In this document: positions 1 through 7,595 of the stretch, piece by piece
How positions within the stretch are numbered: the first letter of the stretch is position 1
How the letters are laid out: every line of letters begins with the position of its first letter
Origin: CAJXWH01 sp964343365
GTDB taxonomy: Bacteria > Pseudomonadota > Gammaproteobacteria > Arenicellales > UBA868
Direction: 5' to 3'
Assembly (NCBI GenBank): GCA_964343365.1
Contig: CAYFJI010000030.1
Coordinates: forward strand, 1 to 21,018
Length of the DNA: 21,018 bases
Notes under the pieces: generated by a model
The model's input: the letters and a program-made list of their open reading frames with translations, nothing else
Database searches by the model: none
Told to the model about the DNA's origin: nothing
Program-made: the position numbers and the translations under genes

Positions 1-73
1 AATTTCTATTCTACCTCGTTTCTATTGGAGATTATTAGCAACAGGAATTGAGCTATAGGACTTCCGCTCGCTG

Positions 74-997
74 TTAGGATTGGTCCCCTGACCATAGATC
101 AGTCGAAAGATAGCGCTCTCCAGTGTCAGGTAGAATTGTTAGGAGCACTTTATCCTTCATTACTGGGCGTTGAGCCAATTTTGTTGTTCCTGCAAGAGCT
201 GCTCCGGAGGAGATTCCCGCAAAAATACCTTCTTTTTCTGCCAGAAATCTCGTGCCATCATAGGCTTCTTGGGTAGTTATCGGTATTATGAGATCATATA
301 TTGATGTGTCTAAGATTTCAGGAATAAAGCCAGGCGCGGTTCCCATAATTTTGTGTGAGCGAGCAATTCCCTCAGACAAAATTGGTGAATCCGCAGGTTC
401 CGTCGCGATCATTTGTAGTTTTGGATTTTTTTCTTTAAGAAACTTACCAATCCCAGAAATTGAGCCACCCGTACCCGTCGTGCAGATAACTGCATCCAGT
501 CGATCACCAAGGTCATCCCATATTTCATCGGCAGTTACTTGATGCGACTCTGTGTTTGAAGGATTGAAATGCTGTCCGACAAAAAAATAACCCTTTTCTT
601 TTTGTAATCTTTTAGCTTCATCTATTGCCCCGACTGTGCCTTTTTCGGCTGGTGTCAGGATCACTTCAGAACCAAAGGCACGAAGAATTCGCTTTCGTTC
701 TTCACTCATGTTCTCTGCCATCACGAATATTGCCTTGTATCCTTTGACAGCGGCAACCATTGCTAGACCTATTCCGGTATTACCGGATGTGGGTTCTATA
801 ATTGTGTCTCCGGGGTTGAGCAAACCACTTTTCTCAGCATCCTCAATCATGCGAAGCGCTGGCCTATCTTTCACGGACCCTGCAGGATTAAAGCTTTCCA
901 GCTTAACAAAAATTTCGGACGCCAATATATTTTTTATACGATTTAATCTTACGATTGGCGTTTTTCCAATTGTTTCTAGAATATTGTTATATATCAT
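74..997 (-). CDS. cysK: Cysteine synthase (O-acetylserine sulfhydrylase), PLP fold type II
   Basis: This 307-residue cytosolic enzyme probably makes L-cysteine from O-acetylserine and sulfide using PLP. The PLP lysine is K43 in PAGSVKDR. The substrate-carboxylate loop TSGNTG is at 70-75, and the PLP-phosphate loop GTGGSISG is at about 175-182. The C-terminal block ILPDTGERYLSTDLW is typical of the CysK/CysM group, and the length is normal. The ATG start is 18 bp after the stop of the upstream crotonase gene, with no clear Shine-Dalgarno, so the two genes probably share a transcript. The family also includes cystathionine beta-synthases and CysM forms that use other sulfur donors or O-phosphoserine. 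The YLSTDLW ending favours CysK, but substrate choice cannot be settled by reading. The family call is very secure. Confidence 0.93.
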   Translation of the reverse strand: MIYNNILETIGKTPIVRLNRIKNILASEIFVKLESFNPAGSVKDRPALRMIEDAEKSGLLNPGDTIIEPTSGNTGIGLAMVAAVKGYKAIFVMAENMSEERKRILRAFGSEVILTPAEKGTVGAIDEAKRLQKEKGYFFVGQHFNPSNTESHQVTADEIWDDLGDRLDAVICTTGTGGSISGIGKFLKEKNPKLQMIATEPADSPILSEGIARSHKIMGTAPGFIPEILDTSIYDLIIPITTQEAYDGTRFLAEKEGIFAGISSGAALAGTTKLAQRPVMKDKVLLTILPDTGERYLSTDLWSGDQS

Positions 998-1015
998 TGT
1001 TAATTTATGAATTTC

Positions 1016-1798
1016 TTATTGCCCCTTAAAGACAGGTGATCTTTTTTGGATAAAAGCTTGATGGCCTTCTTGATAATCCTCACTATTGAAGCATGCATCA
1101 ACCAGGCTGTTCATTAAAGGGATGTTTTGATCTGCAGGATTTTTGGTTACTTCCTGGAGCATCTTTTTTATTGCAGTTAGTGTTAATGGTGCATTCTTGA
1201 CTATGTCGTAAGCATACTCCATGACATAAGATATAATTTCTTCTTTAGCCCTAAGGCGATTTACCAACCTCATTTGCAATGCTTCGTCGGCTCTAAATTG
1301 TCGACCAGTACAAAGAATTTCGTGGGCAAAAGCGGGTCCAACGGTCTCGGTAAGTAGTTTTACCTCTTCCCAATGATAGGCAAGTCCTAATTTTGCTGCT
1401 GGAATGGAAAAACGACTAGTTTCATCTGCTATTCTGATGTCACAATGAAGTGCAAGACTCATACCTCCTCCAATGCAGTAGCCTTGTATCATCGCGATAG
1501 TTGGTTTATTCACATTATCTAGGGCGGTTAAGCTGTTAATCATGGTTTGGTTATATTCAGCAGTCCTAGTTCTCGAAGATCGATTAGAATGAAATTCAGA
1601 AATGTCGGCACCGGCGGAGAACGCTTCATCTCCGGCACCCCTAATTATAATGGCGAGTATTTCGTCATCTCTCGAAAATCTCGTTGCAATTGTGCCTATA
1701 GTGCGCCACATTTCTAGAGTAATAGCGTTTTTCTTCTTGGGTTGATTGAAGATTATCTGAGCAATGTTGCCCATTTTCTCTACGATAATGTCATCCAT
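1016..1798 (-). CDS. Enoyl-CoA hydratase/isomerase (crotonase) family protein lacking both hydratase glutamates
   Basis: This is a crotonase-fold acyl-CoA enzyme. Seen: the first oxyanion-hole segment AGADISEF (about 62-69), the second oxyanion segment GGGMSLALHCD (about 110-120), and the C-terminal crotonase blocks. In true enoyl-CoA hydratases the catalytic glutamates sit in GGGCEL and FGQPE. Here those positions are S114 (GGGMSL) and A134 (FSIPA), so classical two-glutamate hydration is unlikely. Isomerase, thioesterase, decarboxylase or lyase chemistry on a CoA thioester is possible. I place the start at the ATG at 1798, giving 260 residues, a normal family length, with AGGAA about 11 bases upstream. 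A TTG at 1831 would add 11 residues but has no ribosome binding site. The gene is probably co-transcribed with cysK downstream. Family secure, reaction unknown. Confidence 0.85.
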   Translation of the reverse strand: MDDIIVEKMGNIAQIIFNQPKKKNAITLEMWRTIGTIATRFSRDDEILAIIIRGAGDEAFSAGADISEFHSNRSSRTRTAEYNQTMINSLTALDNVNKPTIAMIQGYCIGGGMSLALHCDIRIADETSRFSIPAAKLGLAYHWEEVKLLTETVGPAFAHEILCTGRQFRADEALQMRLVNRLRAKEEIISYVMEYAYDIVKNAPLTLTAIKKMLQEVTKNPADQNIPLMNSLVDACFNSEDYQEGHQAFIQKRSPVFKGQ

Positions 1799-1961
1799 AC
1801 TTTTCGATGTTCCTAAGCGAGGGTCACTCAACCATTCGCAGTATATAAGAATTCATGATTAATCCCTAGAAAAAGGTTGATCGATATTTAATACTTAACA
1901 TATAAACTTGCTTGATAAAAAAATCTGTGTGCGGATTCTCATAGGTTAAAAAACATGTAGT

Positions 1962-1998
1962 GATAAGGGGGGGTTATTAAGGGGTTTTGCTCCTTATC
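1962..1998 (+). promoter_or_regulatory. Two competing hairpins in the leader of the SRD5A-like gene
   Basis: The arm CTCCTTATC (1990-1998) can pair with GATAAGGGG (1962-1970; nine pairs with one G-U, 19-base loop) or with TAAGGGG (1978-1984; seven pairs with one G-U, 5-base loop through its CTCCTTA part). The two structures exclude each other. They lie 35 bases before the ATG at 2034. The TAAGGGG motif is repeated and a run of seven G (1967-1973) overlaps the first arm. No known riboswitch class is recognised. It could be an attenuator, an operator or chance. Confidence 0.35.
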
Positions 1999-2033
1999 GA
2001 AGCAGCAAACTTACTATTTGAAAAAATGAAAGA

Positions 2034-2792
2034 ATGAATGAAATATATTTGCATACGTCTCTCTGCTGGGTTTTGTTAGGACTTGCAGTCTTAACTGCTT
2101 GTCTATTATCTGCTAGACCAGCACCATATGGTCGCCATGATCGTGGTGGTTGGGGGCCGAGAATCCCATATAAGTTGGGCTGGTTCCTGATGGAAATGCC
2201 AGCTACCATTGCTTTTCTAATTTTTTTTACCTTTGGTAGTTCTCCGAAATCACCGATTTCTTTGGTATTCTTATTTCTTTGGCAAACGCATTATCTACAT
2301 CGTACCTTAATTTTTAGTTTTAGGATGCGACCCTCAAAAAAAAATGTGCCATTACTGATAGTTTTTTTGGGTTTTTTATTCAATATTTTCAACTCATATT
2401 TAAACGCTCGATGGGTGTCACATTTAGGTCAGTATAGTAGTGAATGGCTGGTCAATCCGTTTTTCATAATTGGCATTGCAATATTTATAGTTGGACTTGT
2501 TCTAAATATTCATTCTGATTCTGTTTTATTTAAATTGCGTAAATCTACTGATCGAGGTTACAGCATTCCATACGGAGGGGCCTACCGTTGGGTTTCCTCT
2601 CCAAATTATTTAGGCGAACTTCTTGAGTGGTTTGGTTGGGCGTTAGCAACATTTTCATTGGCTGGACTGTGTTTTTTTATTTATTCAGCTGCAAATCTGG
2701 TTCCACGGGCGGTTAGTAACCATAAATGGTATAGAAGAAACTTCGACAACTATCCTGTGGCGCGAAAGCGCCTTATTCCGTATTGCTTTTAA
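2034..2792 (+). CDS. Steroid 5-alpha-reductase (SRD5A)-family membrane reductase
   Basis: This 252-residue integral membrane protein matches the 3-oxo-5-alpha-steroid 4-dehydrogenase family, which uses NADPH to reduce an enone double bond in a lipid. The N-terminal block has PYGRHDRGGWGPRIP, then MEMP with E54, then HYLHR with Y87. These align with E57 and Y91, the steroid-contacting residues of human SRD5A2. The C-terminal block carries SSPNYLGELLEWFGWALA and the ending HKWYRRNFDNYPVARKRLIPY, the family's cofactor-binding signature. Several membrane helices are evident. The SRD5A1/2 pattern fits better than the general DUF1295 or methyltransferase relatives. Substrate is unknown: a sterol, keto-steroid, polyprenol or other isoprenoid enone is possible. 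The START-domain gene follows 57 bp downstream on the same strand, suggesting shared lipid work. No strong Shine-Dalgarno precedes the ATG. Confidence 0.85.
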   Translation: MNEIYLHTSLCWVLLGLAVLTACLLSARPAPYGRHDRGGWGPRIPYKLGWFLMEMPATIAFLIFFTFGSSPKSPISLVFLFLWQTHYLHRTLIFSFRMRPSKKNVPLLIVFLGFLFNIFNSYLNARWVSHLGQYSSEWLVNPFFIIGIAIFIVGLVLNIHSDSVLFKLRKSTDRGYSIPYGGAYRWVSSPNYLGELLEWFGWALATFSLAGLCFFIYSAANLVPRAVSNHKWYRRNFDNYPVARKRLIPYCF

Positions 2793-2849
2793 AGCAAAGT
2801 GATGTATCGGTGAAACATAGTTTTCTAACTAGTATTTAGAAAAAATTTA

Positions 2850-3521
2850 ATGATTTTAAAAAAATACACTTTCTTTTTGTTACTAATAATTTCCACGGGG
2901 GGGGTTGCGTTATCCGATCAAATCGATACTGAATGGTCGAAAGTTAGTTCAGATGAGGGCATTACAATTTTTAGCAAGGTACAGTCTGGTCGGTTGATGC
3001 CTCTACTTCGAGCAATAGGACAAATTGAGGGATCACTTTTTCATGTGATGGCCGTCATATTAGATAACGAAAGCTCCTCGGAGTGGGTTCCAAACTGCAC
3101 AGAGTCGCATAAAATTCAAGATCTCGACCATGGTGGGGCATTAGTTTATTCGGTTACCAATTCTCCCTGGCCTGTTGCGGATCGAGACTCGATTGTTGAA
3201 ACGCATAGAGCAATTATACAGCGAGGATCAAAGTACAAAATTTCAATGCAGGCGAGGCCTAACGTTATTCCAGTAGTTAAGGGTCGTGTTCGTATTCCAT
3301 ATTCTGAAATTTATTTTTTGCTGGAGAAAGTAGACGATAAGACCACTAAAGTGGAATACGGACTCGATGTCGATCCTGGTGGGATGTTACCTGATTGGTT
3401 AATACGTTCCACTATTGACAACACATTAAAAGCAACTATCCGAGGTCTGGAGAGACAGGTGGCACGAACGAAAGGAAAATATGTAAGTCAAGCCGATCAG
3501 TTTTCTCAAGAGCTAGAATAG
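2850..3521 (+). CDS. Secreted START-domain (SRPBCC fold) lipid-binding protein
   Basis: This 223-residue protein has a Sec-type signal peptide: K4-K5, a hydrophobic core at 6-21, and a likely cut after ALS at residue 22. It is therefore probably periplasmic or exported. The mature part is a START-like domain. The block SPWPVADRD (W107-D113) and DPGGMLPDWLI (from D175) match START signatures seen in StAR-type proteins. The fold forms a deep pocket for one hydrophobic ligand such as a sterol, phospholipid or isoprenoid. Its gene sits directly after the SRD5A-like reductase, so it may deliver or collect that enzyme's lipid; this is inference. An eight-G run lies inside the signal-peptide codons (2897-2904) and makes this frame vulnerable to slippage. 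Fold confident, ligand unknown. Confidence 0.8.
   Translation: MILKKYTFFLLLIISTGGVALSDQIDTEWSKVSSDEGITIFSKVQSGRLMPLLRAIGQIEGSLFHVMAVILDNESSSEWVPNCTESHKIQDLDHGGALVYSVTNSPWPVADRDSIVETHRAIIQRGSKYKISMQARPNVIPVVKGRVRIPYSEIYFLLEKVDDKTTKVEYGLDVDPGGMLPDWLIRSTIDNTLKATIRGLERQVARTKGKYVSQADQFSQELE
2897..2904 (+). repeat. Run of eight G inside the START-protein signal peptide
   Basis: Eight consecutive G encode the S-T-G-G-V part of the signal peptide. Gaining or losing one base would shift the frame and abolish the secreted protein. Another run of seven G lies at 1967-1973 upstream of the partner gene. Such runs stand out in this AT-rich window and could be slippage-prone switches or assembly-sensitive sites. 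Confidence 0.6.
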
Positions 3522-3578
3522 TAAATTTTTTTAATGACAATTAATTGACACCCATTTTTTCAGATTGTTCATCTTGGT

Positions 3579-4055
3579 TTAGTTACTTTGAAGTTCCACT
3601 AGTTTTTTGTGAACTTGTTCAGCATGACCTTTTGCCTTCACACGTTTCCAGTGTTTAGCAATTTTCCCTTTTGGGTCAATTATTACAGTTGAACGGATTA
3701 CACCTTGAGATATTTTTCCATACATGTTTTTCTCGCCCCATGCATCATATTTGTCCATGATTTTATGGTCTGGATCAGATAGTAGTTTGATTTTTAGTTT
3801 ATGTTTTTGAATAAACTTTTGATGAGAATCTACAGTATCTGGACTGCATCCATAAATAATTGCCGAAAGCCTCTCAAACTTTTTAAAATGATTTGTAAAG
3901 TCGCAAGCCTCTACAGTACATCCAGGTGTATCATCACGAGGATAAAAATAAAGCACGACCCATTTCCCTAATGCATCGCTTAGCTTAATTTTATTTCCGT
4001 TTTCATCAGCAAGCGTGAATGCCGGAGCCTTCTTTCCTTCCTCAATTAAATTCAT
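3579..4055 (-). CDS. bcp: Thioredoxin-dependent peroxiredoxin, PrxQ/Bcp type
   Basis: This 158-residue thiol peroxidase reduces hydrogen peroxide and alkyl hydroperoxides with electrons from thioredoxin. The active site DDTPGCTVEACDF holds T43, the peroxidatic C46 and a resolving C51 five residues later, the arrangement of atypical two-cysteine PrxQ/Bcp enzymes. The later conserved arginine is in IRSTVIID. Length is typical and no signal peptide is present, so it is cytosolic. A strong ribosome binding site (GGAGG, 4060-4064 on the minus strand) sits four bases before the ATG and fixes the start. It is the last gene of a minus-strand series with the ABM protein and ABC exporter. The 138 bp gap to the ABM gene may contain its own promoter. 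It converges with the START gene. Confidence 0.93.
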   Translation of the reverse strand: MNLIEEGKKAPAFTLADENGNKIKLSDALGKWVVLYFYPRDDTPGCTVEACDFTNHFKKFERLSAIIYGCSPDTVDSHQKFIQKHKLKIKLLSDPDHKIMDKYDAWGEKNMYGKISQGVIRSTVIIDPKGKIAKHWKRVKAKGHAEQVHKKLVELQSN

Positions 4056-4193
4056 ACTACCTCCAGTGAAATTAAACGACTAATTGTTGATTTCGATATT
4101 ACCCATAATTATCTTTGAAACGCTATATCAATTAATAGTTTTTTGAAAATTCTAGAAAAAAATGAGCTTAGTTTGATAAAGCCAAGAGACTAA

Positions 4194-4514
4194 TTAATTT
4201 AATTCATACCCGGCAGGTGGTGTATCGATTTCTTTTCCAGCTATCCATTGACCTTGAAAGCGAAAGCCTTGTTCTGCCATTTTTTCAAAGAATCGCTGAG
4301 GATCGCCTCCTTCCATATGCGCTTTATGCGCTTCGGCATTCTTGAATATTTGAGTATAAAGGAACACATTATCTTCTTGGATGGATTGACAAACATAGAA
4401 TTGGTCCATACCTGCTTGATTTTTTAAACAGGTATGTCGATATTCATCTATGAGCGCTTCTATACGGTGAAGGTCGCCTTCAACTACTGCAGTAACATGG
4501 ACAATATAAGTCAT
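4194..4514 (-). CDS. ABM-domain protein (antibiotic biosynthesis monooxygenase / YgiN-like)
   Basis: This 106-residue single-domain protein has the dimeric alpha-beta barrel ABM pattern: a beta-strand YIVHVTAVV, a helix with a regulatory-looking acidic face, a strand ending in the FYVCQS segment, then NVFLYTQIFKNAEAHKAHMEG and FFEKMAEQG. The VFLYTQIFKNAEAHKAH stretch matches the usual block in which a strand is followed by A-x-x-x-H. Family members include ActVA-Orf6-like quinone-forming monooxygenases, YgiN quinol monooxygenase, haem-degrading enzymes and many of unknown role. There are no obvious haem-ligand features. It lies 99 bp downstream of a Drr-like exporter on the same strand, a context compatible with handling of a quinone or aromatic compound, but this is inference. 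No clear Shine-Dalgarno precedes the ATG. Confidence 0.75.
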   Translation of the reverse strand: MTYIVHVTAVVEGDLHRIEALIDEYRHTCLKNQAGMDQFYVCQSIQEDNVFLYTQIFKNAEAHKAHMEGGDPQRFFEKMAEQGFRFQGQWIAGKEIDTPPAGYELN

Positions 4515-4613
4515 AAATTTAGTTTTGAAGTAATATTTTTTTGTGATTTAGTCTAATGGGTTAGTTACTATAAGAACTGTATGGTGATTATTTCATCGAT
4601 TCTCAATGTTTTT

Positions 4614-5420
4614 CTATTTTTTTTCCGTTGCTTTCTTTGCTGAAATGACAGCGAATGATAATGTAATAGTAGCAAAAAGCCCAGCAGCAATCAGGCCATT
4701 AATAATCGGTGTCATAATCCAACCATCAATCATGATTGCTCGCATTGCTTCGATTACATAGGTTGTGGGATTAAATTTGGCAGCTGTTGCGAGCCATCCA
4801 GATAGGGCTTCACGTGGTACAAATGTTGGAGCAATAAAAAGTGCAGGGAAGAACAGAAATGTAGCAGCCTGCGCACCTTGCGCAGAGCCACTTCGTACTC
4901 CCGCTGCTACTGAGTATCCTGCGAAACCCATGCCCCACATGAAGGCGATCGCTAGAACAGCAAAGTAACCTAATATCCCAGTGACGGCTTTCGCGCCAAT
5001 AAGGATGCCTAATGCTAGTATAAGTCCTGACTGTACTAATACTCGAGCTGCACCCACAATCATAGGTGCAAGAATAATCGCCCATCGGGAAATAGGCATA
5101 GCCTGGTAACGACGGAATACACCAGACTCAATATCTTCTACCAAACTAATTCCTGCTGATGCACCGCTAATTGAGGCAGATACTATTGAGAATGGCAGAA
5201 TGAAATTAACAAAATTTCCATTTGAAAAATCAATTGGTACTGATAGTCCGCCACTAAAAACACGATTTAGTTGTCCTACATATACGAATAAAAAGAAAGC
5301 AGAGATGATTATTGTAGGGAGTTCTGTATAAGGTCTGCGGACCACTCTCAACAATAATCTTTTAATGAGGATCCACAATTGGATTAAAAATCTTGCCTTC
5401 ATCACGTTATTAACGTTCAT
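4614..5420 (-). CDS. ABC-2 family exporter permease, DrrB-like
   Basis: This 268-residue inner-membrane protein has about six predicted membrane helices: an N-terminal amphipathic/basic stretch, helix 1 near 35-53, then hydrophobic blocks from about 68 to 260. Its gene follows the DrrA-like ATPase by 24 bp, so the pair forms an exporter in the ABC-2/DrrAB group, two permeases and two ATPases per complex. The conserved ABC-2 region VEDIESGVFRRYQAMPISR (near 93-111) and the later FNPTTYVIEAMR segment are characteristic. The pair resembles daunorubicin-type self-resistance exporters, but related pairs move lipids, polyketides or unknown hydrophobic compounds. Substrate cannot be read from the sequence. 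Start at the first ATG; a second in-frame ATG at codon 7 is also possible. Confidence 0.88.
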   Translation of the reverse strand: MNVNNVMKARFLIQLWILIKRLLLRVVRRPYTELPTIIISAFFLFVYVGQLNRVFSGGLSVPIDFSNGNFVNFILPFSIVSASISGASAGISLVEDIESGVFRRYQAMPISRWAIILAPMIVGAARVLVQSGLILALGILIGAKAVTGILGYFAVLAIAFMWGMGFAGYSVAAGVRSGSAQGAQAATFLFFPALFIAPTFVPREALSGWLATAAKFNPTTYVIEAMRAIMIDGWIMTPIINGLIAAGLFATITLSFAVISAKKATEKK

Positions 5421-5444
5421 TTTTTTATCTCTTTCTTGGAGCTA

Positions 5445-6392
5445 CTAGTTTTTGTCGTCCACTTTGCCAAGCATAAAACCTGTGAAACTCAAGAAGACGT
5501 CATCTAGTGTTGGTTTTGATGCTGAAACAGCAGTAATATCGATTCCAGCATTACGAAAAAGAACAAAAGCTTCTGGTATGAATTCGGGTCCATTAGGCAC
5601 GGTTATCCTCAATTCATTTTCAAACATTTCCGCATCAGGAGTTAGTTTAGTGGCTTTGTGTGTCATTTCTCTATTAGGAAAAGTGAACGTAACTACGTCA
5701 CCACCGACAGACGCTTTTAGTTCGTTTGGTGTACCTTCCTGGACCACACGACCTTCATGAACAATCGCGATGCGGTCTGCTAGTTCATCTGCTTCATCAA
5801 GATACTGTGTCGTGAGAATAATAGCGACACCAGAATTTTTTAGCCGAGCAATTTCCTCCCATAACACTCTACGGGAACCGGGGTCAAGGCCAGTTGTTGG
5901 TTCATCTAAGAATAATACTTTAGGTTCATGCACTAATGAGAGAGCAAGGTCAAGTCTTCGTTTCATTCCGCCGGAATAGGTTTTGACCTTTCGATTTGAA
6001 TCCTTAAAAAGTCCAACCAATCGAAGAAGATCATCAGATCTTTTTACAGATTCCTGTTTATTTAAGCCCCACAATCGCGCTGTGCTATTCAAAAGTTCCT
6101 TGGCGGTTAGATTTTCGTCGATTCCTGTTTCTTGAAGGGCTACACCAATATTTTCTCTAACCAGTGATTCATTACCTATGACACTTACCCCAAGAATCTC
6201 AGCTAGCCCACCACTTGGTTTGAGTAAGGTGGTAAGCATTAAAATTACGGAACTTTTGCCTGCTCCATTTGGACCTAATATTGCAAATATTTCACCTTGC
6301 TCGACTCTGAAGGAAACATCTTTTACAGCCTCGATGGTATCTTTTTTTGTTTTATATGTTTTTGATAGATTTTGCGCTTTGACGGCTAACAA
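5445..6392 (-). CDS. ABC exporter ATPase, DrrA-like
   Basis: This 315-residue nucleotide-binding protein powers the adjacent ABC-2 permease. Seen: Walker A GPNGAGKSS (40-48), Q-loop Q87, signature YSGGMKRRL (139-147), Walker B VLFLDEP (159-165) and D-loop. At the H-loop the sequence is TTQYLDEADELADRIAI: glutamine replaces the usual histidine. This is a known hallmark of DrrA-group ATPases, so it supports the assignment rather than decay. About 80 extra C-terminal residues after the core match the DrrA extension. The start is a TTG. GGGAG on the minus strand (6400-6404) lies seven bases upstream, while the nearer ATG (6411-6413) runs straight into a stop. Likely substrate classes are hydrophobic drugs, polyketides or lipids; the actual one is unknown. 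Confidence 0.92.
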   Translation of the reverse strand: MLAVKAQNLSKTYKTKKDTIEAVKDVSFRVEQGEIFAILGPNGAGKSSVILMLTTLLKPSGGLAEILGVSVIGNESLVRENIGVALQETGIDENLTAKELLNSTARLWGLNKQESVKRSDDLLRLVGLFKDSNRKVKTYSGGMKRRLDLALSLVHEPKVLFLDEPTTGLDPGSRRVLWEEIARLKNSGVAIILTTQYLDEADELADRIAIVHEGRVVQEGTPNELKASVGGDVVTFTFPNREMTHKATKLTPDAEMFENELRITVPNGPEFIPEAFVLFRNAGIDITAVSASKPTLDDVFLSFTGFMLGKVDDKN

Positions 6393-6399
6393 TTTTTTA

Positions 6400-6404
6400 C
6401 TCCC
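6400..6404 (-). promoter_or_regulatory. Ribosome binding site GGGAG fixing a TTG start
   Basis: GGGAG lies seven bases before the TTG at 6392-6390. No in-frame ATG or GTG is available nearby and the first codons match the family N-terminus, so this site decides the unusual start of the DrrA-like ATPase. Confidence 0.65.
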
Positions 6405-6591
6405 AAATTACATTAAAATAATATGATTCATCGGTTATTTGTTCATATCGTTGTGAATCAACAATGACGTTTAATGTCTATTATAATTGTAGTACCACAT
6501 TACCATACAGTGACGGTGATTGTTTTCTTCAAGCAGATAGCTGCTCCTAGGTTGAAATTAATTTGACAGTTTCAGGTGATTTTATTACAGG

Positions 6592-7491
6592 GTGATCCAA
6601 ATTTTATACGCTACGCGATTCGTTAAAAAACCAATTCTGGGTGCCGCAATATTGATGCTGGTAGCTGCAGCTTTATTAGCTGCTATGCATTCAGTTGTTC
6701 GTTATCTTAGTTCAGAAATTCATCCCTTTGAAATAGTTTTCTTCAGGAATCTTTTCGGTTTTTTGGCTCTCTGTCCATTATTAGTGAGACAAGGAAGGAG
6801 GGCGCTTAAAATTACGAGACCCAAGCTTCATGGGATTAGGGGCTTGACCGGAATAATTGCTATGTTTTGTTGGTTTTATGGACTCAGTCTGGTTCCGCTT
6901 ACAGAAGCAACAGCACTGAGTTTTACCAATGTAATATTCGGTTCGATAATTGCAACTATCTTTCTTAAAGAACATTTATCTATCAATCGCTTGGGAACTA
7001 TCTTTATTGGAATTATTGGTGTTTTAGTTATAGTCAGGCCTGGATGGGTTGAATTTAACTTTGGAACTGTTCTAATAATTATTGCGGCTGTTTGTTGGGG
7101 AGCTAGTGTCGTAATAGTAAAAGAACTTTCTCGAACTGATAGCGTAGCTTCTATTGTTGCATGGTTTGGTATACAGCTTTCAATTTTGTCATTTCCATTT
7201 GCATGTCTGATGTGGTCCTGGCCTAGTATTTATGATTATTTTTGGCTAATAATGATGGGGATCCTTGGGACACTAGGGCATTTAGCGCTTACCAAGGGAT
7301 TAAAAAAAATCGATGCAGTAGTAGCTTTTCCTTTGGAGTTTACTCGCTTAGTATGGGCAGGGTTCTTTGGATATTTTTTGTTTAGTGACACACCAGATAT
7401 CTGGACTTGGATAGGAGCTGGAATTATCCTTTTCAGCACGATGTCTTTTTTGTATTGGGAATCCAAATTACGGCCGAAAATAAAATTTTAA
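6592..7491 (+). CDS. EamA/DMT-superfamily transporter
   Basis: This 299-residue inner-membrane protein has the ten-helix layout of two EamA repeats, about residues 17-140 and 150-290. The first opens with the ILGAAILMLVAAALLAAMH helix and the typical IHPFEIVFFRNLFG loop. Each repeat ends with the family's short glycine/isoleucine-rich helix pairs, for example GTIFIGIIGVLVIVRPG. Members export amino acids, metabolites or drugs, or take up compounds such as riboflavin, so the substrate is open. The start is the GTG at 6592; the first in-frame ATG (6655) would cut into helix 1. A possible AGGTGA at 6574-6579 is 12 bases away, which is long, so the exact start is less sure. It is transcribed divergently from the exporter, with 199 bp between. 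Confidence 0.87.
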   Translation: MIQILYATRFVKKPILGAAILMLVAAALLAAMHSVVRYLSSEIHPFEIVFFRNLFGFLALCPLLVRQGRRALKITRPKLHGIRGLTGIIAMFCWFYGLSLVPLTEATALSFTNVIFGSIIATIFLKEHLSINRLGTIFIGIIGVLVIVRPGWVEFNFGTVLIIIAAVCWGASVVIVKELSRTDSVASIVAWFGIQLSILSFPFACLMWSWPSIYDYFWLIMMGILGTLGHLALTKGLKKIDAVVAFPLEFTRLVWAGFFGYFLFSDTPDIWTWIGAGIILFSTMSFLYWESKLRPKIKF

Positions 7492-7595
7492 AATCCTGAA
7501 TTTTTTTATTCTTTATTACCTCCATTATTTTTTTAATAAGAGATTGGGTTGTTTAAAATCGATTTTTTTAACGTAAGGAGCTAGAATAGTATCTA

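Noticed and set aside
288..1010. Plus-strand open frames over cysK
   Set aside because: They are antisense shadows of a strongly conserved minus-strand enzyme and match no known family by eye.
4765..5979. Open frames on both strands over the ABC exporter pair
   Set aside because: The permease and ATPase frames carry all family motifs; the others are low-complexity antisense or out-of-frame translations.
5445..6392. Missing H-loop histidine as a sign of a broken ATPase
   Set aside because: TTQYLDEAD with glutamine is the normal DrrA-group pattern, and all other motifs are intact.
6563..6591. TTGACA promoter upstream of the EamA gene
   Set aside because: The -35 is perfect but no acceptable -10 follows at 16-18 bases, and the start codon would lie too close.
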